This document shows positions 12,191 to 29,714 of a stretch of DNA of 64,000 bases, piece after piece. The notes below the pieces were generated by a model. The model had not been told where the DNA came from and did not search any database. It worked only from the letters and a program-made list of their open reading frames with translations. Position 1 is the first letter of the stretch, and each line of letters begins with the position of its first letter. The stretch is from Gossypium raimondii (taxonomy: Eukaryota > Streptophyta > Magnoliopsida > Malvales > Malvaceae): the NCBI RefSeq assembly GCF_025698545.1, contig NC_068575.1, positions 55,251,980 through 55,315,979 of the forward strand. The letters are read 5' to 3'. The translations under genes were made by a program, and so were the position numbers.

Positions 12191-13433
12191 TACAAAGCAA
12201 CGAGCAAAAATAGACAAAAGGATCGAGCATTCACCAAACTAGAGAGGACAACAACAATATCATCCCTAAAGTCACTTGTAAAACTAAGATTACATGCATA
12301 AACAAAACTAAAAAAACGTGTTACAAGAACAGACAAAAACTTCTAAAATTGAAGACTTATTAAACAATGGAAAAGAAAACATATAAAACTTAAGACAACA
12401 CTGGTACAAATCGACACGTGAAATTATTTATTATTCTAAAATACTCTCAAACAGAAACATATTAAGAAATTGACAAAGAGCCACCCACTTTCCAAGAAAA
12501 ACTACTAGTGGCCGATGGAATTTTAACGAACGACAGACACCGTTATCTATCTATCACAAGTTGTGAAGACAATAAAGATGCCCACAAAATAGATTTGTAA
12601 ATTGAAAAGAGAGAAGACATATGTAGTGGATGAGAAGAAGGAAGAAAGAAAGAGTTGATGGGAGAGGAAAAAGGCTGGCACCGCCGCTGAGCAAAAATAA
12701 AAATAAAAAGCAAAGGGCTTGAAGAAAAAAAAAGAGAATTTTTTAGGAATAATATTTAGTCTTTAAAGCTTACACATTCGTAAGATTGGTCATGATTTAA
12801 CAAATTTAGCTCATAACATTTATATAAGAAATTAGTCCTAAGTAACAAATTTAACCCGCAATATTTACACAAAATATATAAACATCAAGGGTTATATTTG
12901 ATATTATACCAATCAAAATTAAGTACAATTGACTGGGAACACCGGTGCCATGATTAACTGTTCTTAATTGCTCACTTTGAAATTGGCAGAGATTAAATTA
13001 CTCCAATTATTTTAGAGGGACCAATTTGCTCAATATTGAAATTGAAAGGGACCAAAGAGGGATTTTTACCTTTTTTTTTAATGAGAAGTATTAGTTTAGA
13101 CGTAACAATTCATAATAGTATATCCACTCATGCATTTTACCATATCTCATGTATTGAAACTAGTACAGATGTACCAAACAAGTCGATGAATGAAGTATAA
13201 ACTAAACTTCCGAGAAAATTTCTTGGGATTCAATTGCTACAATCAAAATGAAAAGTAAAAAACTAAGCAAGTTGCAGATTGACTTTTAACTTAGACTCTG
13301 CCTGACTGGAATATGGATAAAACAGTGCATGAGAAAGCAGCCATAGCAAATCACAGTAACAAAGCCAGTGAAGGACGCCTATCATTTTGCATACAACAAG
13401 ATGTGGTATATATTAACTAAACACGCATGCATG

Positions 13434-13455
13434 TATATATATATATATATATATA
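13434..13455. repeat. (AT)n microsatellite
   Basis: An uninterrupted TA dinucleotide run of about 22 bases. Confidence 0.9.
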
Positions 13456-15479
13456 CGAGCGACTGCATATCAGAAAAGAAAGTGTAACGTAGAGTAAAAA
13501 GGTACTTGAAAGACTCGATATATAAGAGTTGACGAAACACGACGGTAGCGACGACTTTGTGTCTATGCTAAGGAAAATGGAACAACCCATATGCTTTAAG
13601 AATCAATAAACCAAAATCATTTAAATTAATACCATCTTAAAGCAATAAACCACTTCTGCACTCATCTCCAACCCTCACTTCCCTCCATCAATCCTTGCAT
13701 CTATAATCTAGTGTAGTAAACTTGTCCAGTATACAATAAATAAATTCATTAATCCTATATACTCATGTCCACGAGTGAATTTAAGGGCTTAAATTTGATT
13801 AAATTACTTTAAAATCCTTTTAAATTTTTAAAAAATTATAAAATTCTCTTAAAATTTTATAATTTGATCTTTGGGCTACCGCACCCATCAAAGTTATAAA
13901 ATTTATCCAAATCTTAAGTTTAACGGCATGGATCTTGTTGAAGAGAAACCATTCGAGAAAATTACTTGTAGCACTACAAAATAGATTTTAAATTCGAAAG
14001 TATAGATTTTATTGTCAAAAATCATTCTCGAATTAATGAGCGAGTCGACTCAGCCATAAATTTAAATTTTTATTTAGAAAGACTTGTTAAAACTAATACT
14101 ATGCTTTTGAGAGTAACTGCATGTATTTCTAAGAAATCTAGACACACACTTACTCTAATATTTTTTGGAGGGATATTTTTATAGGTTTGTATTTGATACA
14201 TGAGTAATATAGATTTTTATTTTACAAATAGTTTTAAAATTTGTCATATGTTTTTTAATATTTATTTTTAAATTTTCACTTAGAGAACATTGTCAACCTC
14301 TAGCCTTATTTATAGGGTCTAAAACTCCATTAATAGTCGTTCAACTATTAGTAGATTTTTTTGTTACCCAACTATGAAAAGTTACAAGATTGTTATCAAT
14401 TATTAGTAAATTTCTTTTTAATCATCCAATTATGAAAAGTTACAAAATAATCACTTAACTAATCAATTTTGTCTTTTTTTGTCACCATAAGACAGTAATA
14501 TAATAGTAACTTTAACTTTCAATATTTACATATTTTGTAATTTAGTTTTTTTTTTTTGCAATTTTTTTGTGACTCCTTCGCCTAAAAAGTTAAAAAAAAC
14601 CTCTAAGGAAAACCTCTAGGGTTCACAAAATGGCAGCACATCAATTGGTGGAGAGAGTACGTAACTGAGGGACACATAGATAATTAATTGTCTAGGAGTC
14701 CTTCATGTGCATATTTTCTTTCACCAATTGAGGTGCTCCCAATCCGTTAATCCTCGAGGTTTTCCGATAACCCAAATCCTAAAACAATATCTACAATGGT
14801 TAGGAGCCTATCCGACTAACCTGATTTTAAACATTCCTAAACAAAGTCAAATGATGAACTTTGAAGCCAACGTATTTAATTTATAATTTGCTTGGCAATC
14901 AAGCATCGAAATTTGTCTTCAATATCAAAGAAAAAGAAAACACCATGGAATAAAATAAAGACTCAGATACTGTTGAAAATTCTGATAAGAATAAAACCTG
15001 CTACAAATATGAAGCTTGGGGTCCAAGGAGAAAAGGAAGAATATAATATTGATTAAAAAAATTGTATTTAATTAATATTTTCCTGTCTTTTGTTGGGCAG
15101 GAAGGTACATGTAACCTATTTAGCAATTTCTCATATCAAAATATTCCTTGCATTCTATGCATTAATTAAATTAAAAAAAATACTAAACACATAAATACAT
15201 TCAAATTAATGACATCAAAATTATCATAACAATAATAATACTAAGTTAATCCAAAGATTTTCTAAAATTGAAATATTAATATTCAAGACCAATTGTTTTT
15301 ATTAATTTCGATTTTCTAAATTGTAACCTTTTAGAGTTAATATTTGATGACACTGTGGTCTGAAAATTTAACATAGGGCTCTTCCACAATCCATTCGAAA
15401 GCTCTGGGGTGGAGGCCTCATTTATTTTTTTCGAGGACTGGAAACCGACCTTTGTCAAGTGGAGTTGGGTTCCTCTAAA

Positions 15480-15770
15480 CGATTGTCCTTACCGATCCAA
15501 GTCAACATCGGAGGAAATAACAATGGAATGCCTCTTAGTATTGGAGCAAAACGTGTCCCTTGCTGTCTTCACTAACTTCAAATTCATGCCTCCTTTGATT
15601 GCGAGGCTTTAAAACCTTGACACAAGGAAAACCAAACAGGGGAACGTACATGCGACGTGAGATTGGAAGGCAATTGCTTAAAAAAGAATGGTTCTATGTT
15701 TCTAATTAAATCCCAGAAAAAGAGTTGATGGCTAACAAGTGATAAGGTTGCCAAGGCCAACCCTCGAACA
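15480..15770. repeat. Downstream arm of the CRF tandem duplication, copy B
   Basis: Collinear with 9030-9480, with indels. The block GAACATGGGA near 15766 corresponds to GAACATGGGA near 9459. Confidence 0.8.
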
Positions 15771-15854
15771 TGGGAGCCCTGACTTCAGCTTAAAATATAT
15801 TTACTTCACATTTTTTCGGGGAAGTGTTGTGTCCGGACCCAGAGTTACTATGTC

Positions 15855-16775
15855 TTAATAGTAATCATCAACTTCCCACGTACAAGCCCCAAAATCAATA
15901 TCTAATTTTACAGAAATATTCTCTTCTGCTAATCTCATTTCATCGAAAAATATTGGCTCAGGGTTACCGGAGTTGAAGTAATCACATAAAGCCACTGTAG
16001 TATCTGTTAATAAATACTCATCTGATAAGCTGGTTGGTTGTCCTGGGAGATCTTCCTCAAGTTTCCACCCGTGCTCGAAATAGTCATCTTTGGATTGGAT
16101 TTGAAGTTCAGCTTCTTCATTGGTCTGGAATCTGAGAACAAATGTAGGTGAACAGAGGGACTGAGATTCTTGACCACAATCATACCCGGGGATGATGTCC
16201 AGATCAATGTCGGGTCTCAGGGGAGGTTGTGCAAAATTTGTGACAGCGTCGGGGCCTTTGATTTGAATCGCAGCTCGGTCGTACACCAAGGCAGCTTCTT
16301 CAGCAGTGTCATACGTGCCAAGCCAGACTCTGGTTCGACTTGTGGGGTCTCTGATCTCAGCCGCCCATCTCCCCCATGGCCTTTGTCGAACCCCACGATA
16401 TTTGACACCCATAGACAAACATTGCTGCTGTTGTTGCTTCTTTGATCTGATATCCACATGGTTACTTTTATTAATTATTTGGTGGTTCGTTGGTTTGGTG
16501 AAGTTAACAGTGGAACAATCTTGGATCCTGATTTCGTTTACATGCCTTTTCACTGTGTGATATGTCTCCCCTTCGCATTCGTCGCTTGAAGAATCGGTGG
16601 CATCCTCATCGGTGACACAAATCCTCACAATTTTAGGGGCTTTAGCTTTGGACTCCATGCAAAACCACTCGCTCGATGGCTTCACTAGCTTCTTAGTAAC
16701 AGTCCTTTGCTCTCTGTATTTCACTCTCAACGGACTCCCTGGATTCATCTCCAAAACTGAACCCTCCAAAAACAT
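15855..16775 (-). CDS. Cytokinin response factor (AP2/ERF group VI), tandem copy B
   Basis: Paralogue of copy A with the same layout: [17 protein letters not shown] at the N-terminus, the CRF domain [19 protein letters not shown], a five-glutamine run, an AP2 domain with identical [19 protein letters not shown] and [12 protein letters not shown] cores, SPTFVLRF in place of SPTSVLRF, and an acidic tail ending CTWEVDDYY. The open frame begins nine codons upstream of the Met that corresponds to the copy A start, so the protein is 306 aa, or 297 aa if the shared Met (16748) is used. I cannot tell which is used. In the TEH motif, TEH has become REQ. The Ser-to-Phe change falls in the SP(T/V)SVL motif reported as a conserved CRF C-terminal feature, so the copies may be diverging in regulation (inference). 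Confidence 0.93.
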   Translation of the reverse strand: MFLEGSVLEMNPGSPLRVKYREQRTVTKKLVKPSSEWFCMESKAKAPKIVRICVTDEDATDSSSDECEGETYHTVKRHVNEIRIQDCSTVNFTKPTNHQIINKSNHVDIRSKKQQQQQCLSMGVKYRGVRQRPWGRWAAEIRDPTSRTRVWLGTYDTAEEAALVYDRAAIQIKGPDAVTNFAQPPLRPDIDLDIIPGYDCGQESQSLCSPTFVLRFQTNEEAELQIQSKDDYFEHGWKLEEDLPGQPTSLSDEYLLTDTTVALCDYFNSGNPEPIFFDEMRLAEENISVKLDIDFGACTWEVDDYY

Positions 16776-16796
16776 AAGGAGAAGAATCTGTAATCA

Positions 16797-16930
16797 AACG
16801 ATATTTTCAAAGCAAATTAACAGCTCGTTGGAGAATGAAGAGCCAAAGACCGGAGATAATCAAGAGCTTTTCAGAGTCAAAACGGCAAGAATCGTAATTT
16901 TATAGGGGTATGAGTCCTCCATAAAACTAC
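16797..16930 (-). promoter_or_regulatory. 5' leader and TATA region of CRF copy B
   Basis: TATAAAAT on the minus strand at about 16904-16897, about 125 bp upstream of the first ATG. Collinear with the block in front of copy A. Confidence 0.6.
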
Positions 16931-16999
16931 TACTTTATTGGAACAAGTTTATTATTTCTTATGTGTGTGTTTTAATTTTTTAAAAACGTAAAAATATTT

Positions 17000-19900
17000 A
17001 ATTCTAATACAATTAATAATATTTTTAATTAATTTTATATAAAAAGAATTTAGTGAATTCATTTCAAATTTAAATATTATTGGATTAAATATAAATTTAA
17101 AGTACCTAATTTAAATTAAAGTAGTACAAATTCAAACTATTACAATACAATCCAAACTAAAATCAACAACTTAAATTAAACCAACACAGGTAACCGTATA
17201 TTCAAGATCCATACATATAGGTCTCGAACGTAGATACTCAAGACCTAAGGGGTTCCGCCTTTATCAATTGAGCCAATAAATGAAGTAAATTAAAATATTA
17301 TTGAAACTTAATCAATTGTAATTAAAAATAGAGAAATAAATAATAGAAATAATATAAGGAAAAACATTTTAGACTCTTGACAATTTAAAAATAAATATTT
17401 AAAAAAAAACACATACTAAGTTTTTGAGGCGACTTGTGAAATAAAAAATACATTGTCAATTTAATATATAATTATCTTTTTATTTTAAATTTACTTAATA
17501 AATATATGTCAGAGATTTTGGAAGATAAATGTCAACCAACATGCACTTGAGAGTTTAAATAAAATATAAATTAAAAAGTAAGGGAGAGAGAATATTGATT
17601 TGTGTTGAATTGAAACTTGAAAGTAGTATAATTTAGAATCCCATGCAATGATTTGATGGTTAAAAATTTTCATTATCTTAGGGCCTAAATTCGAGTCGTG
17701 CTAATTGTGCTGATGGTTCGGATTTTATCTTATTATTATAATTAAAAAAAGGAAAGTAGCATCATCTAAAATATGAGAAAAATAAAGTTCATTAAAACAC
17801 CTCATTTATTGTATAACGGTTAAGTATTAAAAGTTAAGCCGTTTACCTTTTTCAAGTCAGTCCCCTATTCTAATTTGCTTGCTAATCAAGCATCCAAATT
17901 TCTCTTCAATGTCGAAGCGAAAACAAAAGACCAGTCACTGTCGAATAATATATTTATATTTATTTAAAATCTAATAATGTAATTACGAAATTCAAACATA
18001 ATATATTAATTTAATTTTAAAAACATTATAATTATATTATAATCAATCTAATAAAAAAGATAATACTATTTTATAAATAAACAAACTTAAATTCATAAAT
18101 TTCATTGAATATAGATTTACTCATGAGTTGAGTTATCGTCTAAACTTGAAGATCCGTTTTAAATTTAAGAGGATTTATATAAAAATATTAAGCTCGAACC
18201 AAAAAATTAAACATATTTAAAAATAGGGTTTAGAGTTTAAACAAAATATTAATATGACAATTAAATAGTTATAATTGTGGCAATTAGAATTTATTTAAAG
18301 GAAATATTAATAAAAATTTAATTAATTCAAATTAGTTTTCAAGATTAAAAATACAATAATTTTGGTTAAATTAAATGCTTTCAAAATAATAAATTTGAAT
18401 AAATTTATCACATTTATTTCATAATAAAAATAATTTTACTAATTTAGAAAATAATACAAAATATAGTTAATATTCATAAAAGAATAATTAAGTTTTAAAT
18501 TGGCCAATGTTGGATGAAATCATTTAAAATTAGAGTCTTTGGTTTTATAATATTTATATTAGAAGTTATCATAATTAAATATATAAAATTATTTTGATCA
18601 CTTCAAATATTAGAAACTTTAATTTTATATATTTATATTAATTATAGTGTAATATAAGTTTTAAAATAATGAAATTATTGTATTCTTTCTTTCGATTTCA
18701 TATAATATTATGGCAGAAAATGTTCATTAAGTTAATTGTTTTAATGTCGGATTAATTAAAATGTCAAAATAAAATCCGCATGCATATAAATAATTATACT
18801 TAATTATTCGTGAAGTGTTTTGGATAAAAAAATTAAAAGGTATGGCATTATGTTGTAGGTATAAGAGTTTGGGTTTGATCCCAAACAGCTCCATTCCTCT
18901 CCTCAATTATTAAAAAAAAACTATTATTAGAACACATTTATACACGATCAATAAATATTAGGAATAAATTATATTAGGATGATCCTAAAAGTATAGATAA
19001 TATCACGTCATTAAATTTTAAATAGAATAAAGTATTATTATACACTTTTCTATATCTAATATTTTCTCCAACTTAATTTAACTTTAATTAAATTACTTAA
19101 AATCATTAATTTTTAAATTATAAACAAACATTTTTTCTCCTTTTACAAATTTTAATCTTTTTCTTTTGCGTAAGTTATTTTTTTTTGTGCAACCAATTTT
19201 TTTAAAAAAATAGTAATTTTTATACAATTTTTCTATGTCATTAACACATAGTTTTAGTAATTATTTTACTCGGAACCCAGAACCCAAAACTCCAAATTTT
19301 GAACTTGAACCTTGAACCTTTTGGGTTTAGGATTTAATATTGGAGGTTCGAGATTACGGGTTATGAGATTGGGGTTACAAGTTCGGGATTCCATATTTAG
19401 GGTTCAGGGTAAAAAAAAATACTAAAATTATGTGTTATTGACATGAAAAAAATTGTTAAAATGTGATTGGATAATTGAAAAAGAACCATAAATGGAAGAA
19501 GGTAGAAATGATTGGAGAACAAGAAAAAGAAAAGGTATTGTGCGATTTGTGTAGTGGAAATCACAATATTTGGGTGACTCAATGTGCTGCATCAACATTT
19601 AAAACATTTGAAACAAAAAATTCATTAGATGGCAACATCTTGGTGTTAATACAAAATTAGAATGACCAGCGTTAAAAGCACTGTGTTGAAATGGAGAGCC
19701 CAGAAAACATGTGAAGCAAAAATGAGATTGAAATCATTTAAAACATTTGAAACAGAAAATGAGATTAGATGATTGTATTGAAATTAATCATTTAAAACAT
19801 TTGAAACCAATTTTTCACTCAAACAGAAATCTTATTAGATGTCACCATCTTAACACAGTACTGGAATAATTTACAAGTTGACAAATGTTTCGGATAATAT

Positions 19901-21960
19901 TAAACCCACCTTTTTTAAATTACTTTATTATTTCTCTAAGCAAAATAAATAAAATGAATTTTTAAATTTATTTACTATATAAAATACATAAATAACTATT
20001 AAAATGGAGACATCCATTCCTCATCGTGCCAAGGAATGCAAGGACGAGAGCAAAGCAGACTAGTATGGTTTTCGACTCAGTAATTACTTTTGGATTAAAT
20101 AGTTAAATCTTAGATTTCTTATTCTTTGTATATTTGATATTTTGTTATTTTATTTCTCGAATTTAGTAACACTATTAAAACTGTTGGTGCGGCATTCTAA
20201 GTTTTTTTTCAATTAAAATACTCGCTCGATAATCATGCCGCAAAAAATAACACTGTAATGGACTTGAATTTAATGAAAATTTTAACGATATTAACAATCC
20301 TTTAATTTACGTTGGCGATTTAATTAGAATAAAATATTTAGACTAATTAATGACATTATAAATGCCGAGGTACCAAATTATGTCAAAAATAAATCTCAAA
20401 TTTAAATATATATATATAATGATTGAAATTAAAATTTGACCATTTTGTATAGTTAAAAGTGGAGGGACCAAAATTGAAATTTAACCATTTTGTTAATAAC
20501 GCAAAACAAATAGTATTGACGGGTGTGATTTATTTTAATACTTCACTTTCACTAAAATTTGAAGTTATATTATATTCATCATAATTTATTTTATAAATAC
20601 AACGTTAATTAACGAATACTTTTTGATTTAATGACAAAAGTAACTGAATTTAATCCTAATAATTCTATTAATTATTTTTTATTTTATTTTGGACCATGTG
20701 AATAACAAGGGAGAGTTTGGAGGACAATTATGTCTTTCAGCACTATTGTACCAGATGATGTTGTAATTCTTTCTTCTTCTTCTTCTTCTTCTTCTCCCCT
20801 TTTTTCTGTAGAATGTTGTAATTCTTAAACTAAGTAATTTGTAGCAACAAGGATTCATTTCCTTTGGAATATGCATTTAACGAAAGATTTTTCAACTCCG
20901 AAATTAAATTTTTAAAACTAGATCATTGAGATTTTTACATGTCAATTTTGACTTTTTAATTTGTGTGAGTAAAACTTTATTCAATTTTAAAAAAAAGAGT
21001 ATTTTTTAAATTCCTAATTAATCAAATCAAGTAGTTCATTTTTAATAAATTCAAATAAATAATTTAATTTTTCAAAATTTATAACTCAAATAACTCGAAT
21101 AATAAATTGATGTAAATACCTGTCAATTTCGAAAATAAACAAGTTCGACTCTCTAAAAATATTACAAAATTATAAATAAAAGAAACAAATAAAAATTTTA
21201 TATTTCTAAAACTTCTTAGAAAAATAAATTTTAATTTTTTAAAAATTCTAAATTAATAAATTCAAATCCTTAAACAAGTAGTAATTAAGTTTGTGCGTGA
21301 TTATACATGATCTCAGTCAATAAAAGTATGAAACTGAATTAACTCATTAAAATTTCAAGCTGAATTAAGTTATCAAAATAGGAGTCGAGTAACTTAATTA
21401 ACATTTTCTAATTCTACAAGTCCCTACTTATATTTAAATATTGGAATAAGCATAAGGTCAACAATACATTTACCCAATATATTTTTGTTTATTGCTCATA
21501 ATTCCAAAATAAAAATAAAATAAAATAAACGTTAAAATACTAAACTCGAAGGGTCTTTTTTTTGTTACAACCGAATAAATTCTTACATGAAATTTATACT
21601 AAAAAATTATAAAATTCAAAGATCTTTTAGACAAATTCCGCATAAAATCAATCACTAACTCGTGTCACTTTATTGGACTTTGATGTCATTACATAGTGGG
21701 CTTTCTATTATTAGTCATATTACAAGGCTTTCATATCATTGTCCGTTACTATTTTCGGTCAGTCTACCGCACTCGATTTTATGCAACAACATTATCTAAT
21801 GATCATACAGCAGTTCCATATACAACATCAGCCAGCTTTCCATCTAGTCTTCACTTTGTCTATTTAGTATACTACAGGAGCAATCGCCACAAATGCACAG
21901 TTGCTTTATACACAGTGAGTAATGAGGAAACAATATCCTAAACTTTTTCTTACCAATTTA
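17000..21960. other. AT-rich intergenic DNA, no gene seen
   Basis: Very AT-rich with short open frames only. Possible tRNA-like retroposon scraps (B-box-like GGTTTGATCCC near 18870) occur. Three repeats of CATTTAAAACATTTGAAAC lie near 19597, 19735 and 19792. A run of degenerate GGGTTTAGG/AGGGTTCAGGG lies at 19265-19410, and a (TTC)n run at 20768-20795. None could be tied to a gene. Confidence 0.55.
20768..20795. repeat. (TTC)n microsatellite
   Basis: About nine CTT/TTC units in a row. Confidence 0.9.
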
Positions 21961-21965
21961 TTAGA

Positions 21966-25222
<3,257 letters not shown>

Positions 25223-25399
25223 CGACAGAGTCCGACAGTCTTGTCAGATCTAAGGGCAGAGCTCGGGAGAGAGAAAAACAAGGTAGCGTTCTAGAGAGAG
25301 AGAGGGGAAGCCGATGTGTTGAAGAAATATGGTCAAAATAGATTAAGCAAATAAAATAGACGGACAGGGAAATTAAATTTTCTGTTTAGAACAAATAAA

Positions 25400-27325
25400 A
25401 TTACAGTAAACAAAACACTTCCATTTTTTATCGCCGGAAAATCTTAACCTGGCGGAGAAATGCGGGTCCCATTCTGAATACTACAAACGAACGGCTATTG
25501 TTTGGACGTAGACATCGACGGTTCGTTGGTTCCATTTCTCGATTGGTTACCCTGTGGCTCGCTAAGGCCCTGTATGGAACCCGCTTTGACGTTTCTGTAG
25601 GCGGGTTCTCAACGACAATTTTCGGATTTTTAGAGCAAAAATTAATTTAAATGCATCTTTTAAGTTTTTGGAATCCATTATCTCAAATTATGATACTAAT
25701 TCATTAAAAACATTTTGTAATTCATCTGAATTTAAAGAATGAGAATTTTAACATATTTCGGATTTTTTTTTTTTTAAGAGTCATCGAACAGGCCATATTT
25801 GGATTTGAAGAGAGACTTCCACTTTATTGTTCATCTTCAATTGCATTGCCACTTGTTCAACATTAACTCTCATAGTACCCTTCTACATCCTTTTCTTCTT
25901 TTTTGGCTCCATAGTATCCTTTACCCTCTCCTATTTTCTTGATACTTCCACGTAAGAAAACATTATTAAAGATTTCTACATTCAAAGCACAAATGTGTAT
26001 TATGGTCTTGGCATTTGATTATGCCTTCCATATATCTTTTTCGTTGGACATTCCTAAAAGACTCCTTGTGATTGTTCTCTAAGCATCAAAATTATATGTT
26101 TGGGCAAAAGAATATCATCACCACTTTTCAATGAGAGTGGAGGAAAAAAATAGAATGACCATCTTCCATATTTATTACTTTCATTTAATAACCATTATCT
26201 TCCAATTCGAGTGCCTTGAGTGAAAAATATATTTACTTCTAATGGAGACCTTGCATTAGTACCGGTTGATAAGCATTGGTGGGTGGATTTTATCAAGAGG
26301 AGATGTATTGGTGATTGAAATTATTTTGCTAAGGGGTGAGGAAAGATAGAAAAGATTGACACGGTTAATTTATAGTTGCTTAACCTCGATTACTTACCTT
26401 CACTACATTAACCTCATTTGTCAACGTTTTCTCCCCTTCACTAACTTGTAACCTTTTAAGGATAAGAAATAACCTTAAAGAAAGTCTGTCTTTTGCAATC
26501 TTAGATGGAACCTTTTCCCCCTATATTCTTTATTGCTTAGAAAAAAATAATCTAGTTTTCAAGGATTAACTAGAACCTATTGCTTTCCAAGACTTACCTA
26601 ATAACCTCTCTAACTTTCAAGGCCAAAACTAAAACCTCTCCCCCCTTCACAAAGATTTATTTTGTGTGAATAAAGAAATACCTATATTTACAATTTTAAG
26701 CTCTCTGTATGATAGAATAAAGATTTTACAAAGATATACAATAAAACTCTTACAAAAACTATGTAAAAAAGAATGAATGAAGAAATTAAAGTTTTCTTGT
26801 ATTTTCACTTCATTTGATGCTTGGATATCGAATTTTTTTATTTGAATGTTGATCTCTTGCTTCTTGTAGTAGTATTAAGATGTGTTTCTAGTCATTTGAA
26901 ACAATTAAGGATGAAAAATAACTATTAAAAGTGAAATAGTGTTAAATTTAGGCCTTGGTTAGTTAGATATCAATACCATGAGACTAACTATCGATACCAT
27001 GATACTTTTGGGTCAAATATTGATACATAAAAATAGGTACTCATACTTTAAGAATAGGTATCTATATTTTACCCTCTAGAAATGGTTGTGGCTATTGACT
27101 TCTAAGGTATCAATATTCTAGATAAAACATTGATACTTAACCACTAAAATGCTTACAAATAACTTTAAAATATTTTGAATTGACTCAAAAAAATTTTCAA
27201 AATATTTTTAAAATATATCAAATCGATTTATTAAAGGATTTTTGAGTTTTTTAAAACTTTGAAAATAATGAGATTTTCAATAAAATTTTCACAATATAAC
27301 TTAAGAATAAATATGAAATGTTGAA
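25400..27325. other. Intergenic DNA, no gene seen
   Basis: Upstream of the UBC gene. Only short frames. TGATAC/TATCAATACC-rich stretches near 26940-27140 look repetitive but have no readable structure. Confidence 0.5.
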
Positions 27326-27330
27326 GTCGA

Positions 27331-27475
27331 TTGAGTCTTAGCTCGATTAGCATTGGTATTGTTGTCAGTGCAAGAGGACGTGGGTTCGAGTGCTTTGAAG
27401 CACATTATTCTCTTATTTAAGGGTTGGGAAGGGGCTATGAGTTTTAGGGTTTAAGGTTAAGAACCTATAATAAAA
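27331..27475 (+). repeat. tRNA-derived SINE-like retroposon
   Basis: It has a pol III-like layout: an A-box-like TTAGCTCGATTAGCATTGG, then about 40 bp on a B-box-like GTGGGTTCGAGTGC, followed by a non-tRNA body (GGGTTGGGAAGGGGCTATG) and an A-rich end. It resembles tRNA-headed SINEs that I remember from cotton. It cannot fold into a normal full tRNA, and no flanking duplication was confirmed. Confidence 0.45.
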
Positions 27476-29714
27476 TATGAAATGTTGAAAAACACTTTGA
27501 AATCATTTTGGATTGGCTCAAAATATATTTTAAGCTTATCAGATCATTTTATTAAATAAATTTCTTTTAGTATGAGGGTTTGGGGAGAAAATAAAGTCCG
27601 TTTAAAAAATAGTTCGGGCTTCGGGTAAGATTTTTTTGACTCAGGTCCGACCTGATTTAAATTTGCAAAAAAATTTGTTATTTTCTCACTGTTTTGCTAT
27701 TTTTTTCCCATTGTTTTGCTGCTATTTCACTATTATATGTTGCTATTATTTTGTTGTTATTCTTTAGATATTGTATAACTCTTATTTTATTGTTAATTTT
27801 GTTACTATTTTAGAGATATTTGGTTGTTAATAGAGGTATCCATGGGCCGGTTCGGGCCCAAAAAAAATTTTGGCCCGCGTCCTAGGCCCAGGTCCTGCCC
27901 GACCCGAAATATGGGCCTGAAATTTTGTCCATGCCTGGCCCGGGAAAAATTTTCTAAGCCCGACTCGGCCCTTTTTTTAATAAACACCAAAAAATTATTT
28001 TAAAAATAAAAAAATTATTTTAAAAATATATTGTAACACCCCTTACCCGAGACCGTTTCCGGAGTCGAGTACGAGGCATTACTTAGCTTATCTTACTAAT
28101 TCGAAGCATAAAAACTTGTTTTGAAAATTAATTTCACTATTTACAGCAATCTGTCTAATCACGCAGCAGTTACTAAATTAATTATAAATCGAGTTACGGG
28201 ACTCGAAATTTAATTCCGAAAATTTTCCCTGAAACTAGACTCATATATCTTCCTACTATAAAATTTTCAGAATTTTTGGTTCAGCCAATTAGTACAATTT
28301 ATTAGTTAAAGTCTCTCCTATTTTACCACTTGACTGTCCTGACCTCTTGTCACTAAAAATAAATTTTCTCACTATAGGATTTTCATATGAAGTTGTTACT
28401 CGTTTCTACAGAAAATATACTCAATAAGGAATCTATAGATATAAACTACAACTCATAACCATTTTTGTGCAATTTATAATGATTTTCTAAACTTAGAACA
28501 GAGGACTCCAAAAACAGTTTTGACCCTGTCTCACTAAAGTTCTCATATCTCAAAATATAAAATTTCTTTTGTTAAACCGTTATTTTTCCGTGAAAATAGA
28601 CTCAACAAGCTTTAATTCCATATATCATTCACCCTCTAATTAATTTTATACTATCCTAGGTGATTTTTCAAAGTCACATCACTGTAGCTGCTTGAAATCT
28701 GTTTCTTTACAAATTTTTACTCTTTCATGACTTCCATGCATGATTTATCATCTAAACATACATATTACCAAACATATTCATACTTAACCATTTTAAAAGC
28801 CAAACATTATCACATACTCACACATCTTCCTTTAGCAATATCATAGATACAAACATTCAAATTGACTAATCCCTATACATCACTTAGGTATAAACATTAC
28901 TTAGGTACATGCCACGTTATCAAAAGAAAAATACATCGCTAAATTTCTCGAGGTCGGGATTACTCGGATCTTGGACCGAACACTGGTTTTCTACTAACTG
29001 CATGCGGAAACAACAGTCGCTGAGTATGGGAATACTCAATTGGTATTACCATAATTCAAATTAATAACTTTAATCGATAATTTATATACATTTAATTTAT
29101 GTCTACAATTATTCGTTAATTGCCTCATACTTTAAATCAACTTGATCATTAATAACAATAAGCAATATTTCAATCTTATATTTAATTGTATTCATACCTT
29201 GTTTCACTATCTAAATTTTATTGGATTTTCAACATCTCATTCTAATAACTCATTCCAATCCATACAAACTCAATCATTTCATCAACTCATTCATTATCAT
29301 TTCTATTTATATTCAATTTTACACTTATAATCTTTTAACACTCAATTTACACATTAAATCCATAAATAAAATTTAATAACTTTTATTCAATTAAATTCAC
29401 ATATTATTTCACTATTTCAAATCATTTTATTTTCACTTGTCATTTTACATCATTTCATATTACCAAAAACTATTTCATAAAATTTATCATTATTTGTTTC
29501 TTGAACCATAATTCTCACATTCCATTTTCACATCTCAATTCAATGTCTTATTTCAAATCAATTTACTTCAATTCAAATTGCTTTTAATTTCCAATCCATA
29601 TACCTTCAAATATTCACATAATTCATAATTCAATATCATTTCTTACTTCAATTCTTTTATTTTCCCCTATTAACATGACTCGGACTTTGGCGGATACGGA
29701 TCCAACCAAACACA

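Larger units (their letters stand above)
11180..15470. other. Intergenic spacer between the CRF copies
   Basis: AT-rich DNA with no convincing coding frame. It contains a dispersed repeat at about 11975-12190 and an (AT)n microsatellite at 13434-13455. It also holds low-complexity stretches of the 'fraction of unspent retroelement' look (about 14330-14520) that cannot be classified by eye. Confidence 0.6.

Noticed and set aside
17206-17285. tRNA-like words (TATCAATTGAGCCAATAAA, GGTTCCGCC)
   Set aside because: No cloverleaf could be built; probably retroposon or repeat remains.
19265-19410. Telomere-like GGGTTTAGG/AGGGTTCAGGG words, considered as an interstitial telomere
   Set aside because: Too degenerate and not in register with TTTAGGG units; more likely simple-repeat decay.
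19475-19660. Small frame with a Cys/His cluster (CDLCSGNHNIWVTQC)
   Set aside because: The spacing does not match a CX2CX4HX4C knuckle, the frame is short and the surroundings are repeat debris.
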